Source of the DNA: Hyphomonas sp.
Lineage (GTDB): Bacteria > Pseudomonadota > Alphaproteobacteria > Caulobacterales > Hyphomonadaceae
Direction of reading: 5' to 3'
Length of the DNA stretch: 64,000 bases
Assembly: GCF_016125515.1 (NCBI RefSeq)
Contig: NZ_WGLO01000013.1
Coordinates: 1-64,000 of the forward strand
This document shows, piece by piece, positions 16,512 to 23,912 of this stretch (within the stretch, counting starts at the first letter, position 1; every line of letters begins with the position of its first letter). The notes below the pieces were generated by a model. It ran no database searches and was not told the origin of the DNA. It saw only the letters and a list, made by a program, of their open reading frames with translations. Both the position numbers and the translations under genes were made by a program.

Positions 16512-18704
16512 GTGATGACCATGACTGAAGCCCTGAAAGGCGGCGCTGCCGCCCTCGCCCTTGCTGCCGCGACCGCCTGCGCCAGCACGCCCGCCGAAGC
16601 GCCGGTGGAGCGCATTGCCGAGGAAGCCAAGCCGGCGCTTCCGGAGATCCAGGTCACCGACGCCGAACTCGAGGGCAATCCCTTCCGCGCCGAGTGGGCC
16701 ACGCCCTATGGCCTGCCGCCGTTCGCCGATATCAAGGACGAGCATTTCAAGCCCGCCATCCTCAAGGGCATGCTGGAATCGCGCGCCGAGATCGCTGCGA
16801 TCGTCAACAATCCGGAAGAGCCCACGTTCGAGAACACCATCCTCGCGCTCGAAGTGTCCGGCGAGTCACTCAACAAGGTGCTCAACGTGTTCGGCAACCT
16901 GTCCAACACCGACACCAACGACACGATCCAGGCCCTCGAAGCAGAAATCTACCCAATGCTGACGCGCGAGCGCAACGCCGTCACCTTCAATCCCGTGCTT
17001 TTTGCGCGCGTGAAGTCGGTCTACGACCGCAAGGACAACCTCGGCCTCGATCAACAGGACGCGCGCCTCGTCGAACTGACCTATCGCAACTTCGTCCGCG
17101 CAGGCGCCGGTCTTTCGCCGGACGTGCAGGCCGACGTCGGCGCCATCAACGAGCAGCTTTCGACCCTGACCACCCAGTTTGGTCAGAACCTGCTCAACGC
17201 CACCAAATCCTTCAAATACGAAGTCACCGATGAAAGCCGCCTGGCCGGCCTTTCGCCCGACCTCAAGGCTGCTCTGAAGGTTCCCGGCGAAGACCGCTGG
17301 CTGATCGGTGTCGACCGCGCCGTGTTCGAGGACGTCATGAAATCGGCCGAAGACCGCGAGCTGCGCCGCGCGCTGTTCGACGGCTACCGCCTGCGCGCCT
17401 CGTCAGGCGAATATGACAACGGTCCGACCGCTATCAAGATCGCCCAGCTGCGCGCCCGCAAGGCCGAACTGATGGGCTACAAGAGCCATGCCGACTATGT
17501 GCTCGAGAACCGCATGGCGAAAACGCCTGACGTGGCGATGGACTTCCTCGCCCAGGTCCTGGCGCCCGGGCTGCAGCGCGCAGATGAAGAGATCGCCGAC
17601 ATGCAGGCCCTCGCCGGCGACACGTTGACGATCTCCGGCGAAGACTACTGGTACTATTCGGAGAAAGTCCGCGCACAGAAATATGCGTTCGACGAATCCG
17701 CGCTACGCCCCTATCTCGAAGCCAGCGCCGTGCGCAAAGGCACCTTCGCCGTGGCTTCCAGGCTCTTCGGCATCGAATTCACTCCGGTCGATGTGCAGGC
17801 CTGGAACCCCGTCGTCGAAGCCTGGGACGTCACGGACAAGGAAACCGGCGAGTCGCTCGGCCTGTTTCTGGCCGACATCTATGCCCGCCCGTCGAAACAG
17901 GGCGGCGCCTGGATGAGCGCCTACCGCGAGGAATCCAATATCGGCGGCAAATCGATCCGTCCACTGATCACCAACAACCTGAACCTCACCCAGCCGCCGG
18001 CCGGCGAGCCCACGCTGCTGGCGTTCACCGAAGTTGAAACCATGTTCCACGAGTTCGGCCACGCCCTGCACGGCCTTCTGACGAATGTGCGCTACGCGTC
18101 CTACTCGGGCACCTTCGGTGGGCCGGACTATTCGGAATTCCCGTCGCAGGTTCTGGAACACTGGGCGATCGAGCCGGAAGTGCTTGCGATCTACGCCCAC
18201 CACTACGAGACCGGCGAGCCGATCCCGCAGGACCTGGTCGACAAGATGAACAAGGCCGCGACCTTCAACCAGGGCTTTGCCACCACCGAGTTCATCGCCG
18301 CCTCGCTGATCGACCTCAGCTGGCACATGCTGTCCTCGGAAGAAGCCGAGAAGATCACCGACGCGCGCGCTTTCGAGCTTGAAGTCCTCAAGAAGTACAA
18401 CTTTCCTGAAGTCATCGAGCCGCGCTACCGGACGAACTATTTCAGCCACATCTTCGCCGGCGGCTACTCGGCCGGCTACTACGCCTATCTCTGGGCCAAT
18501 ATTCTGGACTCGGATGGTTTCGCTGCGTTCAAGGAAACCGGCGACATCTTCGACCCGGCACTGGCCGCGAGCCTGAAGCAATGGGTCTTTCAGTCCGGCG
18601 GCCTGCGTGAGACGGATGAACTCTACCGCAATTTCCGCGGCGCGGATCCGTCGATCGAGCCCCTGCTCCGCGACCGGGGCTTTACCGAAGCCGCGCCGAA
18701 CTGA
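16512..18704 (+). CDS. M3 family zinc metallopeptidase (Dcp/oligopeptidase A type), exported
   Basis: Encodes 730 residues. The N-terminus is an export signal with a Cys at its end (AAATACAS), weakly resembling a lipobox. The mature protein is an M3 peptidase with the zinc motif HEFGH at residues 513-517 (MFHEFGHALHGLL), preceded by the substrate-binding region and followed by the conserved FPSQVLEHW, whose Glu is the third zinc ligand. Peptidyl-dipeptidase Dcp removes C-terminal dipeptides, whereas oligopeptidase A is cytoplasmic; the export signal favours a periplasmic Dcp-like role. A strong terminator follows at 18730. Confidence 0.9.
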   Translation: MMTMTEALKGGAAALALAAATACASTPAEAPVERIAEEAKPALPEIQVTDAELEGNPFRAEWATPYGLPPFADIKDEHFKPAILKGMLESRAEIAAIVNNPEEPTFENTILALEVSGESLNKVLNVFGNLSNTDTNDTIQALEAEIYPMLTRERNAVTFNPVLFARVKSVYDRKDNLGLDQQDARLVELTYRNFVRAGAGLSPDVQADVGAINEQLSTLTTQFGQNLLNATKSFKYEVTDESRLAGLSPDLKAALKVPGEDRWLIGVDRAVFEDVMKSAEDRELRRALFDGYRLRASSGEYDNGPTAIKIAQLRARKAELMGYKSHADYVLENRMAKTPDVAMDFLAQVLAPGLQRADEEIADMQALAGDTLTISGEDYWYYSEKVRAQKYAFDESALRPYLEASAVRKGTFAVASRLFGIEFTPVDVQAWNPVVEAWDVTDKETGESLGLFLADIYARPSKQGGAWMSAYREESNIGGKSIRPLITNNLNLTQPPAGEPTLLAFTEVETMFHEFGHALHGLLTNVRYASYSGTFGGPDYSEFPSQVLEHWAIEPEVLAIYAHHYETGEPIPQDLVDKMNKAATFNQGFATTEFIAASLIDLSWHMLSSEEAEKITDARAFELEVLKKYNFPEVIEPRYRTNYFSHIFAGGYSAGYYAYLWANILDSDGFAAFKETGDIFDPALAASLKQWVFQSGGLRETDELYRNFRGADPSIEPLLRDRGFTEAAPN

Positions 18705-18729
18705 AACAGCGCCTGCCTCGACAAACAAG

Positions 18730-18758
18730 AGCCCCGCCAGCGAAGGCGGGGCTTTTTC
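18730..18758 (+). terminator. Intrinsic terminator after the M3 peptidase gene
   Basis: A 9-bp perfect stem (AGCCCCGCC with GGCGGGGCT), a six-base loop and a T-rich tract (TTTTCTT) lie 26 nt after the peptidase stop. The tail is T-rich only on the plus strand, which fits termination of the rightward peptidase transcript before the convergent ptsN. Confidence 0.9.
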
Positions 18759-18782
18759 TTTCCGGCGCGAGATCGCCGCGCG

Positions 18783-19247
18783 TCAGCCGCTGACTGATTC
18801 CTTGCAGATCACGGCACGCACATCCTCTTCGGTCCGCGCCTTGCGCAATGCATCGCGCACCGTGCTCTGGCGGAACACGCGGCTTACCTGGGCCAGCGCC
18901 CGCAGATGATCCGCGCCCGAACCATCAGGCGCCAGCAGCATGAAGACGAGATCGCAGGGCCGCTCATCGATGGCTTCGAAGTCGACGCCGTGCAGCAGGC
19001 GCATGAACCCGCCAACCGGCTTTTCCAGACCCGGCAAGCGCGCATGCGGAATCGCCACGCCTTCGCCGACACCGGTAGACCCCAGTCGTTCGCGTTCCAT
19101 CACGGCATCCTCGATGGCCCGCGCGCCGATCCCGGTGGCCTCGCTGAGCGCTTCACACAGGACATGAATCGCCTGTTTGCGGCTCGAAACGTCCTGAAGG
19201 GGGATGATCACCCCACCATGAAGCAGGGCACTCAAATCGGTGGCCAT
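18783..19247 (-). CDS. ptsN: PtsN, nitrogen phosphotransferase system EIIA(Ntr)
   Basis: A 154-residue EIIA-type regulatory protein. The phosphorylated histidine is H68 in GSTGVGEGVAIPHARL. It accepts phosphate from NPr and signals nitrogen and potassium state instead of importing sugar. The frame can begin 7 codons earlier at a GTG abutting the hpf stop; the ATG at 19247 gives a more usual N-terminus, but neither has a strong ribosome binding site. It follows hpf by about 20 nt. In many proteobacteria this pair lies behind rpoN, which is not adjacent here. Confidence 0.9.
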   Translation of the reverse strand: MATDLSALLHGGVIIPLQDVSSRKQAIHVLCEALSEATGIGARAIEDAVMERERLGSTGVGEGVAIPHARLPGLEKPVGGFMRLLHGVDFEAIDERPCDLVFMLLAPDGSGADHLRALAQVSRVFRQSTVRDALRKARTEEDVRAVICKESVSG

Positions 19248-19268
19248 CAATCTACCGTTCCGTTTCAC

Positions 19269-19859
19269 TCAAGTGCGAGGTGCGTTTTCTGGGTCGACCC
19301 AGCCAATGTGCCCGTCGGGGCGGCGGTAGACCATATTCAGGCCGTCATGGCCAGCGTTCCTGAACATTAATGCTGGGACATCTTGCAATTCGAGCTGCAT
19401 TACTGCCTCCGAAACAGTCATTGTGCGGATCTGCACGCTCGTTTCTGCAACCGTCAGGGGAGCGTCACCTGCTTCCATACCCCCATCTTCTGAATCTTCC
19501 GTTTCCGACACACGGATCAGGGCCTCGGAGGCCGGCATCGCCGGCATGGGCTGCGGGGCGGATGCATGGTGGTCCTTCAGGCGGCGCTTGTAGCGGCGCA
19601 CCCGTTTCTCCATCTTGTCGAGGCTGACCTCCAGCGCAGCATAGGGGTCGTCGGCGCGGCCGGTCGATTGCAGCACGATTCCAGACGGCAGGTGCACGTT
19701 GCAATCGACTTCCACGAACGGGCCATGCTGCGAGACGAACACGTTGGCTTCGCCGGTCCGGTTGAAATACTTGGCGACCGCGGCTTCCAGGCCATCCTCG
19801 ATCCGTCCTCGCAGCGCCTCACCCAGGTCCATATGCTTACCGGTGATCTGAATCTGCAT
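19269..19859 (-). CDS. hpf: Hpf, ribosome hibernation promoting factor (long form)
   Basis: Encodes 196 residues: the N-terminal ribosome-binding domain (MQIQITGKHMDLGEALR, and the basic KMEKRVRRYKRRLKDHH), an acidic linker and the C-terminal dimerisation domain (MTVSEAVMQLELQDVPALMFRNA...IGWVDP). Long-form Hpf dimerises 70S ribosomes into inactive 100S particles in stationary phase. An open extension to 20144 is rejected: the Met at 19859 has AAAGGAG at good spacing and the canonical N-terminus. Cotranscribed with ptsN. Confidence 0.93.
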   Translation of the reverse strand: MQIQITGKHMDLGEALRGRIEDGLEAAVAKYFNRTGEANVFVSQHGPFVEVDCNVHLPSGIVLQSTGRADDPYAALEVSLDKMEKRVRRYKRRLKDHHASAPQPMPAMPASEALIRVSETEDSEDGGMEAGDAPLTVAETSVQIRTMTVSEAVMQLELQDVPALMFRNAGHDGLNMVYRRPDGHIGWVDPENAPRT

Positions 19860-19957
19860 GGGCGTCTCCTTTGCGCATGTCGGGTCTGAAGTATGGCGCA
19901 AACTAAACCCCGGCGCGACCCCCATTAGGACCGCGCCATGGCAAAAATCTGTAACCT

Positions 19958-20656
19958 TCAAGCGTTTGTGTGGCGCACAGCCTGCCAGATCCGGAAGATG
20001 GCCGGCCCTTCGACCAGGTGGCGCCAGGCGAGCCGCCGGGGCTGCGAGGCCAGCAGGAACAGCCATTCCAGACCCGCCGCCCGCATCCAGCGCGGCGCCC
20101 GTACCACCCGGCCCGAGAGGAACTCCGGGCTCGCTCCGCACCACAGCGCCACGCTCCCTGCGTCGCCGCGTCCCAGGGCGGCGGCAGCCAACATTTCCTG
20201 CTGGGGGCCGCCGACACTTAGGAAGTGGAACCGCGCCGGGTGTGCAGGGATGAAGGCGGCTGCCGCCGAGATCGCCTTCGGATTCTTGCGTCGAGGGTTG
20301 GGCGGCTGATGCCAGCGGATGTCGGTCAGGCCATACCTCGCCCTGAGTGCCGCGATGTCCTCGTCCACGCCGCCGATGATCACCACCGGCACATCGGCGC
20401 GGATCACGTTCTCGAACAGGCCGGCCACGACATCGGCGCCGGGCGAGGCCGGCAGGTCCATCCCGTCAAACCCGGCCAGCCGGGCCAGGATCCGGCTGTC
20501 ATTCAGCATGAGGCCGTCTGACCGGTAGAGCGGCCACAGGTCCGGCTCCCGCTCCGGCTGCACCCGGTGATCAGTATTCGGCGTCACGACATAGGAAAAC
20601 GGCGCCCCGGCAGACGCCGTCGCCGCCAACCACGCCACCGCCGCCGCCGTCTCCAT
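19958..20656 (-). CDS. WecG/TagA/CpsF family glycosyltransferase, 5' end doubtful
   Basis: Encodes 232 residues as drawn. The family pattern is clear: VTPNTDHRV, LNDSRILARL, DVVAGLFENV, then GGVDEDIAALRARYG, FLSVGGPQQEMLAAA, and AGLEWLFLLASQPRRLAWRHL. These enzymes add an N-acetylmannosamine-type sugar to a lipid-linked intermediate of cell-surface glycans. The drawn ATG is probably not the true start, because the same frame upstream still reads a family-like strand (LVHGLAFEP) with no start codon. An ATG with a good ribosome binding site at 20715 (MDKVNAHAGKV) is offset by one base, so a single-base deletion is suspected. Confidence 0.75.
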   Translation of the reverse strand: METAAAVAWLAATASAGAPFSYVVTPNTDHRVQPEREPDLWPLYRSDGLMLNDSRILARLAGFDGMDLPASPGADVVAGLFENVIRADVPVVIIGGVDEDIAALRARYGLTDIRWHQPPNPRRKNPKAISAAAAFIPAHPARFHFLSVGGPQQEMLAAAALGRGDAGSVALWCGASPEFLSGRVVRAPRWMRAAGLEWLFLLASQPRRLAWRHLVEGPAIFRIWQAVRHTNA

Positions 20657-20763
20657 GGGCTCGAACGCGAGCCCATGGACCAGACCTTGCCGGCGTGTGC
20701 GTTCACCTTGTCCATCCCTGCCCTTTCACGGAAGCGTCCAAGCCAAGCAAGCCACGTTCCAAC

Positions 20764-21804
20764 TCACGCGCTTTTCTTCTCCGCTTTCGCGTAGCCGTGT
20801 TTTTTGAGGAGGCCGCGCAGCTGGTGGTAGGTAAGGCCCAGCGCTTCGGCGGCGCGGCCCTGGTGGCCGCCGGAACGTGCGAGCGCCGCGTCGAGGAGGC
20901 GCAGCTCGTAGAGGCGCACCGCCTCCGGAAATCCGCCCGGAACAGTCCATAAGTCAGGGGTCTCTACAGGGCCGTTTTCTGGACGGTTTATGGACTGCTT
21001 TTCGGGCGCGCCTGACGGTCTCCAGGGCGAGGCAAACGGGTCCAGTGCGGCGGGGTCGAACTGCACCGGATCGTCCGGCGCGGTGATCAGCGCGCGGTGC
21101 GCCAGCCGCTCGGCGAAGTTGCGCAGCTCGCGCACATTGCCCGGCCAGTCATGCGTCTCGATTGCGGCAATCGCTGACGGAGCAAAGCCCGGAAAGTCCT
21201 GCGCCAGCTCCACCGCCATGCGTCGGGCGAAGAAATCCGCCAGCAGGCTCTTGTCGCCCGGCCGCGCCCGCAGCGGCGGCAAGGTGATCACGTCGAAGGA
21301 CAGACGGTCGAGCAGGTCCCACCGGAACTTGCCCGCCTCAGCGAGGCCCGGCAGGTCCGCATTGGTGGCCGCTACGAGCCGCACATTCGTGTTCAGCACC
21401 TTGGAGCCGCCGACGCGCTGGAATTCGCCATACTCGACCACGCGGAGAAGCTTTTCCTGCAGCGCCTGGCCGGCTGTGGCGATTTCATCGAGAAAGATGG
21501 TGCCGCCATCGGCCAGTTCGAACCGGCCGCGGCGCATTTCGGTCGCACCGGTGAACGCGCCGCGCTCATGTCCGAACAGTTCGGAATCAAGCAGGGTCTC
21601 GGTCATCGCCGCGCAGTTGACCTTCACAAACGGCCCTTCCCAGCGCTTCGACAGGAAGTGCAGACGTTCGCCCACCAGTTCCTTGCCCGTGCCGCGCTCG
21701 CCGATCACCAGCACCGACCGGTTCAACGGCGCGACGCGGCTCGCATGCTCGAGCGCGGTCAGCCAGGCCGGGGATTCACCGATGAGCTGTGTCGGACGGT
21801 CCAT
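20764..21804 (-). CDS. pspF: PspF, sigma54 activator of the phage-shock operon
   Basis: Encodes 346 residues. An AAA+ enhancer-binding ATPase lacks an N-terminal receiver domain, as is usual for PspF. Walker A is GERGTGKE (35-42), the sigma54-contacting loop is GAFTGA (82-87), Walker B is GGTIFLDEI, and the arginine-finger region is FRWDLLDRLSF. A Fis-type helix-turn-helix closes the protein (GRAAEALGLTYHQLRGLLKKHG). It is divergent from the psp operon with a sigma54 promoter between, and PspA is the expected inhibitor. The linker before the HTH (about 240-290) is Pro-rich and longer than usual. Confidence 0.9.
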   Translation of the reverse strand: MDRPTQLIGESPAWLTALEHASRVAPLNRSVLVIGERGTGKELVGERLHFLSKRWEGPFVKVNCAAMTETLLDSELFGHERGAFTGATEMRRGRFELADGGTIFLDEIATAGQALQEKLLRVVEYGEFQRVGGSKVLNTNVRLVAATNADLPGLAEAGKFRWDLLDRLSFDVITLPPLRARPGDKSLLADFFARRMAVELAQDFPGFAPSAIAAIETHDWPGNVRELRNFAERLAHRALITAPDDPVQFDPAALDPFASPWRPSGAPEKQSINRPENGPVETPDLWTVPGGFPEAVRLYELRLLDAALARSGGHQGRAAEALGLTYHQLRGLLKKHGYAKAEKKSA

Positions 21805-21941
21805 GATGCGGTGTATTTAGCCAATATTGATTGCGAAAACGACTATTTTTTTAGCTATTTTGACCAACCAAGTCGCTCACGCAGGCGCTCGAAAACTTTT
21901 TTATCAAGCTTTTTCAATGCACTATAAAATTAATTTTGAAC

Positions 21942-21957
21942 TGGCACGGACCTTGAA
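21942..21957 (+). promoter_or_regulatory. Sigma54 promoter of the psp operon
   Basis: TGGCACGGACCTTGAA matches the -24/-12 consensus TGGCAC-N5-TTGC(A/T), with GG at 21943-21944 and correct spacing. The -12 element reads TTGA rather than TTGC, one mismatch in a usually invariant C. It lies between divergent pspF and the first small gene of the psp operon. The AT-rich stretch just upstream (about 21826-21940) is the likely place for PspF and IHF binding. Transcription should begin near 21968. Confidence 0.85.
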
Positions 21958-22015
21958 AACAGAAAAGGCATCAGGCGACGGGCGTTGCCAACCCCATGAA
22001 GGACCAGAAAAGACC

Positions 22016-22147
22016 ATGAGTGACCACGACTACCGCTACCCACCCCGTTCCGACTCCGGCCGTTTCGGCCGCTGGCTGTCCACGCGGTCGGCCGAAACGT
22101 GGATGTTCTTCGCCGCAGGCGTGTTCCTCGGCGGCTTCTTCTTCTGA
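22016..22147 (+). CDS. 43-residue membrane peptide, first gene of the psp operon
   Basis: The peptide begins MSDHDYRYPPRSDSGRF, has a basic, Arg-containing stretch, and ends in a single strongly hydrophobic helix (WMFFAAGVFLGGFFF) at the extreme C-terminus, like a tail anchor. It starts about 48 nt downstream of the predicted sigma54 transcription start and 26 nt before pspA, so it is the first translated product of the operon. I do not recognise it as PspD, PspE or PspG. A longer open frame from 21827 would start upstream of the promoter and is rejected. Confidence 0.7.
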   Translation: MSDHDYRYPPRSDSGRFGRWLSTRSAETWMFFAAGVFLGGFFF

Positions 22148-22172
22148 TCCCGGCTAAAGAAAGGAATTCAAG

Positions 22173-22853
22173 ATGGGTCTGTTCTCCCGCCTCAGCGACA
22201 TCATCAACTCGAACCTCAACGCGATGCTCGATGGTGCCGAAAACCCCGAAAAGATCGCCCGCCTGATCATCCAGGAAATGGAAGACACGCTGGTCGAAGT
22301 CCGCACCGCTGCCGCCCGCGCAATGGCCGACAAGAAGGAGATGGAACGCGACATCGTCCATTTCTCAAGCATGCGCGACGAATGGGCCGCCAAGGCCGAA
22401 CTTGCCATCGACAAGGGCCGCGAGGACCTCGCCCGCGGCGCGCTTCTGGCGAAACAGAAAGCGGAATCGGAAATCGAACGCCGCGTTTCCGCCATGGGCT
22501 ATGCCGAGGAGGCTTTCGCCAAACGTCAGGAAGACCTCACGAAGCTGCAGGCCAAGCTCGACGAAGCCAAGTCCAAGCACCGCGCCTTGGTGATCCGCCG
22601 CGAGGCCGCCGAGCAGCGCATCCGCATGCGCAGCCAGCTTTATGATGGCCGCGCGGACGAAGCGATCGCCCGCTACGCCCACCTCGAGCGCAAGGTCGAC
22701 GAGATGGAAGCCTATGCAGATGCCATCCGCGGCGCCGAGCCGAACCTGGCGCAGGAGTTTGCCGAACTCGAGCAGAACGAAGCAATCGAGAAGGAACTCG
22801 CCGCATTGAAAGCCCGCAAGGGCAAGACCGCTGCGAAGAAAGCGGAGGGCTGA
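22173..22853 (+). CDS. pspA: PspA, phage-shock protein A
   Basis: A 226-residue protein of the PspA/IM30 family: MGLFSRLSDIINSNLNAMLDGAENPEKI amphipathic N-terminus, then almost entirely long coiled-coil helices rich in Glu, Lys, Arg and Ala. It binds stressed inner membranes as large oligomers and, when not engaged, restrains PspF. The ribosome binding site AAAGGA precedes the ATG. In the operon it is followed after 3 nt by a tiny gene and pspB. Confidence 0.95.
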   Translation: MGLFSRLSDIINSNLNAMLDGAENPEKIARLIIQEMEDTLVEVRTAAARAMADKKEMERDIVHFSSMRDEWAAKAELAIDKGREDLARGALLAKQKAESEIERRVSAMGYAEEAFAKRQEDLTKLQAKLDEAKSKHRALVIRREAAEQRIRMRSQLYDGRADEAIARYAHLERKVDEMEAYADAIRGAEPNLAQEFAELEQNEAIEKELAALKARKGKTAAKKAEG

Positions 22854-22856
22854 TCC

Positions 22857-22970
22857 ATGCTGATGTCCGTAGTCACCCTCATCGGCGTGCTTGCAATCAT
22901 CTGCGCACCGGGCCTGATCGCGGAAAGCCGCGCCAATGCCCGGACCCGCAAAGCTGAGGCAGATGCCTGA
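22857..22970 (+). CDS. 37-residue membrane peptide between pspA and pspB
   Basis: An open frame of 38 codons too short for ordinary gene calling. It begins 3 nt after the pspA stop; its own TGA overlaps the pspB ATG (TGATG). The peptide starts MLMSVVTLIGVLAIICAPGL, one membrane helix, then a basic tail (ESRANARTRKAEADA). Length, topology and coupling to both neighbours suggest a real product, possibly a PspB-like membrane partner. No homologue comes to mind. Confidence 0.65.
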   Translation: MLMSVVTLIGVLAIICAPGLIAESRANARTRKAEADA

Positions 22971-23236
22971 TGGATGAAGCCGCCATCGTCCTTGTTGCGA
23001 TCACCGGTACGGTCGCGCTGTTCATCATCCTTCCGGGCATGATCCTGCACTACGTCACCCTGTGGCGCCGGCAGAAGACCTTGCAGCCGGATGATGAACG
23101 GATGCTCGAAGACCTGTGGCGGTCCGCCAAGGCCATGGAGCGCCGCATCGAGACTCTCGAGGCCCTTCTGGAAAAAAACGAGGCGGACGCGCCGCGCCGT
23201 CCGCCTCGCCCCACCCGATCAACTTTTGAAGACTGA
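22970..23236 (+). CDS. pspB: PspB, phage-shock membrane protein B
   Basis: An 88-residue protein: one N-terminal membrane helix (IVLVAITGTVALFIILPGMIL), then a cytoplasmic coiled coil (DDERMLEDLWRSAKAMERRIETLEALLEKNE), which is the standard PspB build. With PspC it senses inner-membrane stress and frees PspF from PspA. The start codon overlaps the stop of the preceding tiny gene. The C-terminal Arg/Pro-rich tail is somewhat longer than in enterobacteria. Confidence 0.88.
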   Translation: MDEAAIVLVAITGTVALFIILPGMILHYVTLWRRQKTLQPDDERMLEDLWRSAKAMERRIETLEALLEKNEADAPRRPPRPTRSTFED

Positions 23237-23248
23237 GGAAACACCTCC

Positions 23249-23665
23249 ATGTCCCGCTCTTACGATCCTTACGGTTCGCCCAATCCCAAGCGCTTCTTCC
23301 GTTCACGTACAGACAAGGTGGTGGCCGGTGTATGCGGCGGCCTTGCCGAACGCTACGGCTGGGATCCACTGCTGGTGCGCATTGCGGCCGCCGTGATGTT
23401 CTTCTTCATGGCCGGCCCGCTGATTGTCGTCGCCTATGTCGTCGCCTGGGTGATCACCCCCTATGCGCCGATCGGCTATGGCAGCTTCAGCGCCGAGGAA
23501 GACGCTTTCTGGCGCGGCGTATCTGATCGCCCGCGCGCGACGTTTGGCAACATCAAATACACCTTCATGGATCTTGACGAGCGCCTGAAGAACATCGAAC
23601 GCACCGTGACTTCGGACGAATGGCGCCTGCGCCAGGAATTCCGCGACCTTGAAAAGGGCAACTGA
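23249..23665 (+). CDS. pspC: PspC, phage-shock membrane sensor protein
   Basis: A 138-residue protein with a PspC domain: the signature DKVVAGVCGGLAERYGWDPLLVRI, followed by a hydrophobic region and an amphipathic C-terminal segment (LDERLKNIERTVTSDEWRLRQEF) that should be cytoplasmic. It partners PspB as the membrane sensor. Ribosome binding site GAGGAAA lies just upstream. It is 12 nt after pspB. Confidence 0.9.
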   Translation: MSRSYDPYGSPNPKRFFRSRTDKVVAGVCGGLAERYGWDPLLVRIAAAVMFFFMAGPLIVVAYVVAWVITPYAPIGYGSFSAEEDAFWRGVSDRPRATFGNIKYTFMDLDERLKNIERTVTSDEWRLRQEFRDLEKGN

Positions 23666-23721
23666 GGACAAGCCTCATGCAACCGTCTCAACCACTTCTT
23701 TTCAGACCAAGGACCGGACCA

Positions 23722-23907
23722 ATGACCAAGGGGACACTTCTTCGCAACAACCGAGTTCTGGGCGCGCTCGCCTTGACGGTCCTGATCGTCGCGATTGGCC
23801 TGACCCAGTTGCAGGGCGGCCTGTCGATGGAACTCGGCGACTTGCTGCTCAGCGTGCGTCCGCATCAGGAAGGCGGCCTTCTGGTCTCCTTCGTCCGGGC
23901 CTCCTGA
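23722..23907 (+). CDS. Small membrane protein at the end of the psp operon
   Basis: Encodes 61 residues from the ATG at 23722, preceded by AAGGACC. The frame is open from 23677, but the later ATG has the better ribosome binding site. It has a basic start (MTKGTLLRNNRV), one membrane helix (ALALTVLIVAIGLTQL) and a soluble tail. Position suggests a PspD-like role, but sequence does not prove this. It ends 6 nt from the convergent mnmC. Confidence 0.6.
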   Translation: MTKGTLLRNNRVLGALALTVLIVAIGLTQLQGGLSMELGDLLLSVRPHQEGGLLVSFVRAS

Positions 23908-23912
23908 CGCAT

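Noticed and set aside
17703-18728. A 341-codon minus-strand frame
   Set aside because: Antisense to the M3 peptidase gene, including its HEFGH motif.
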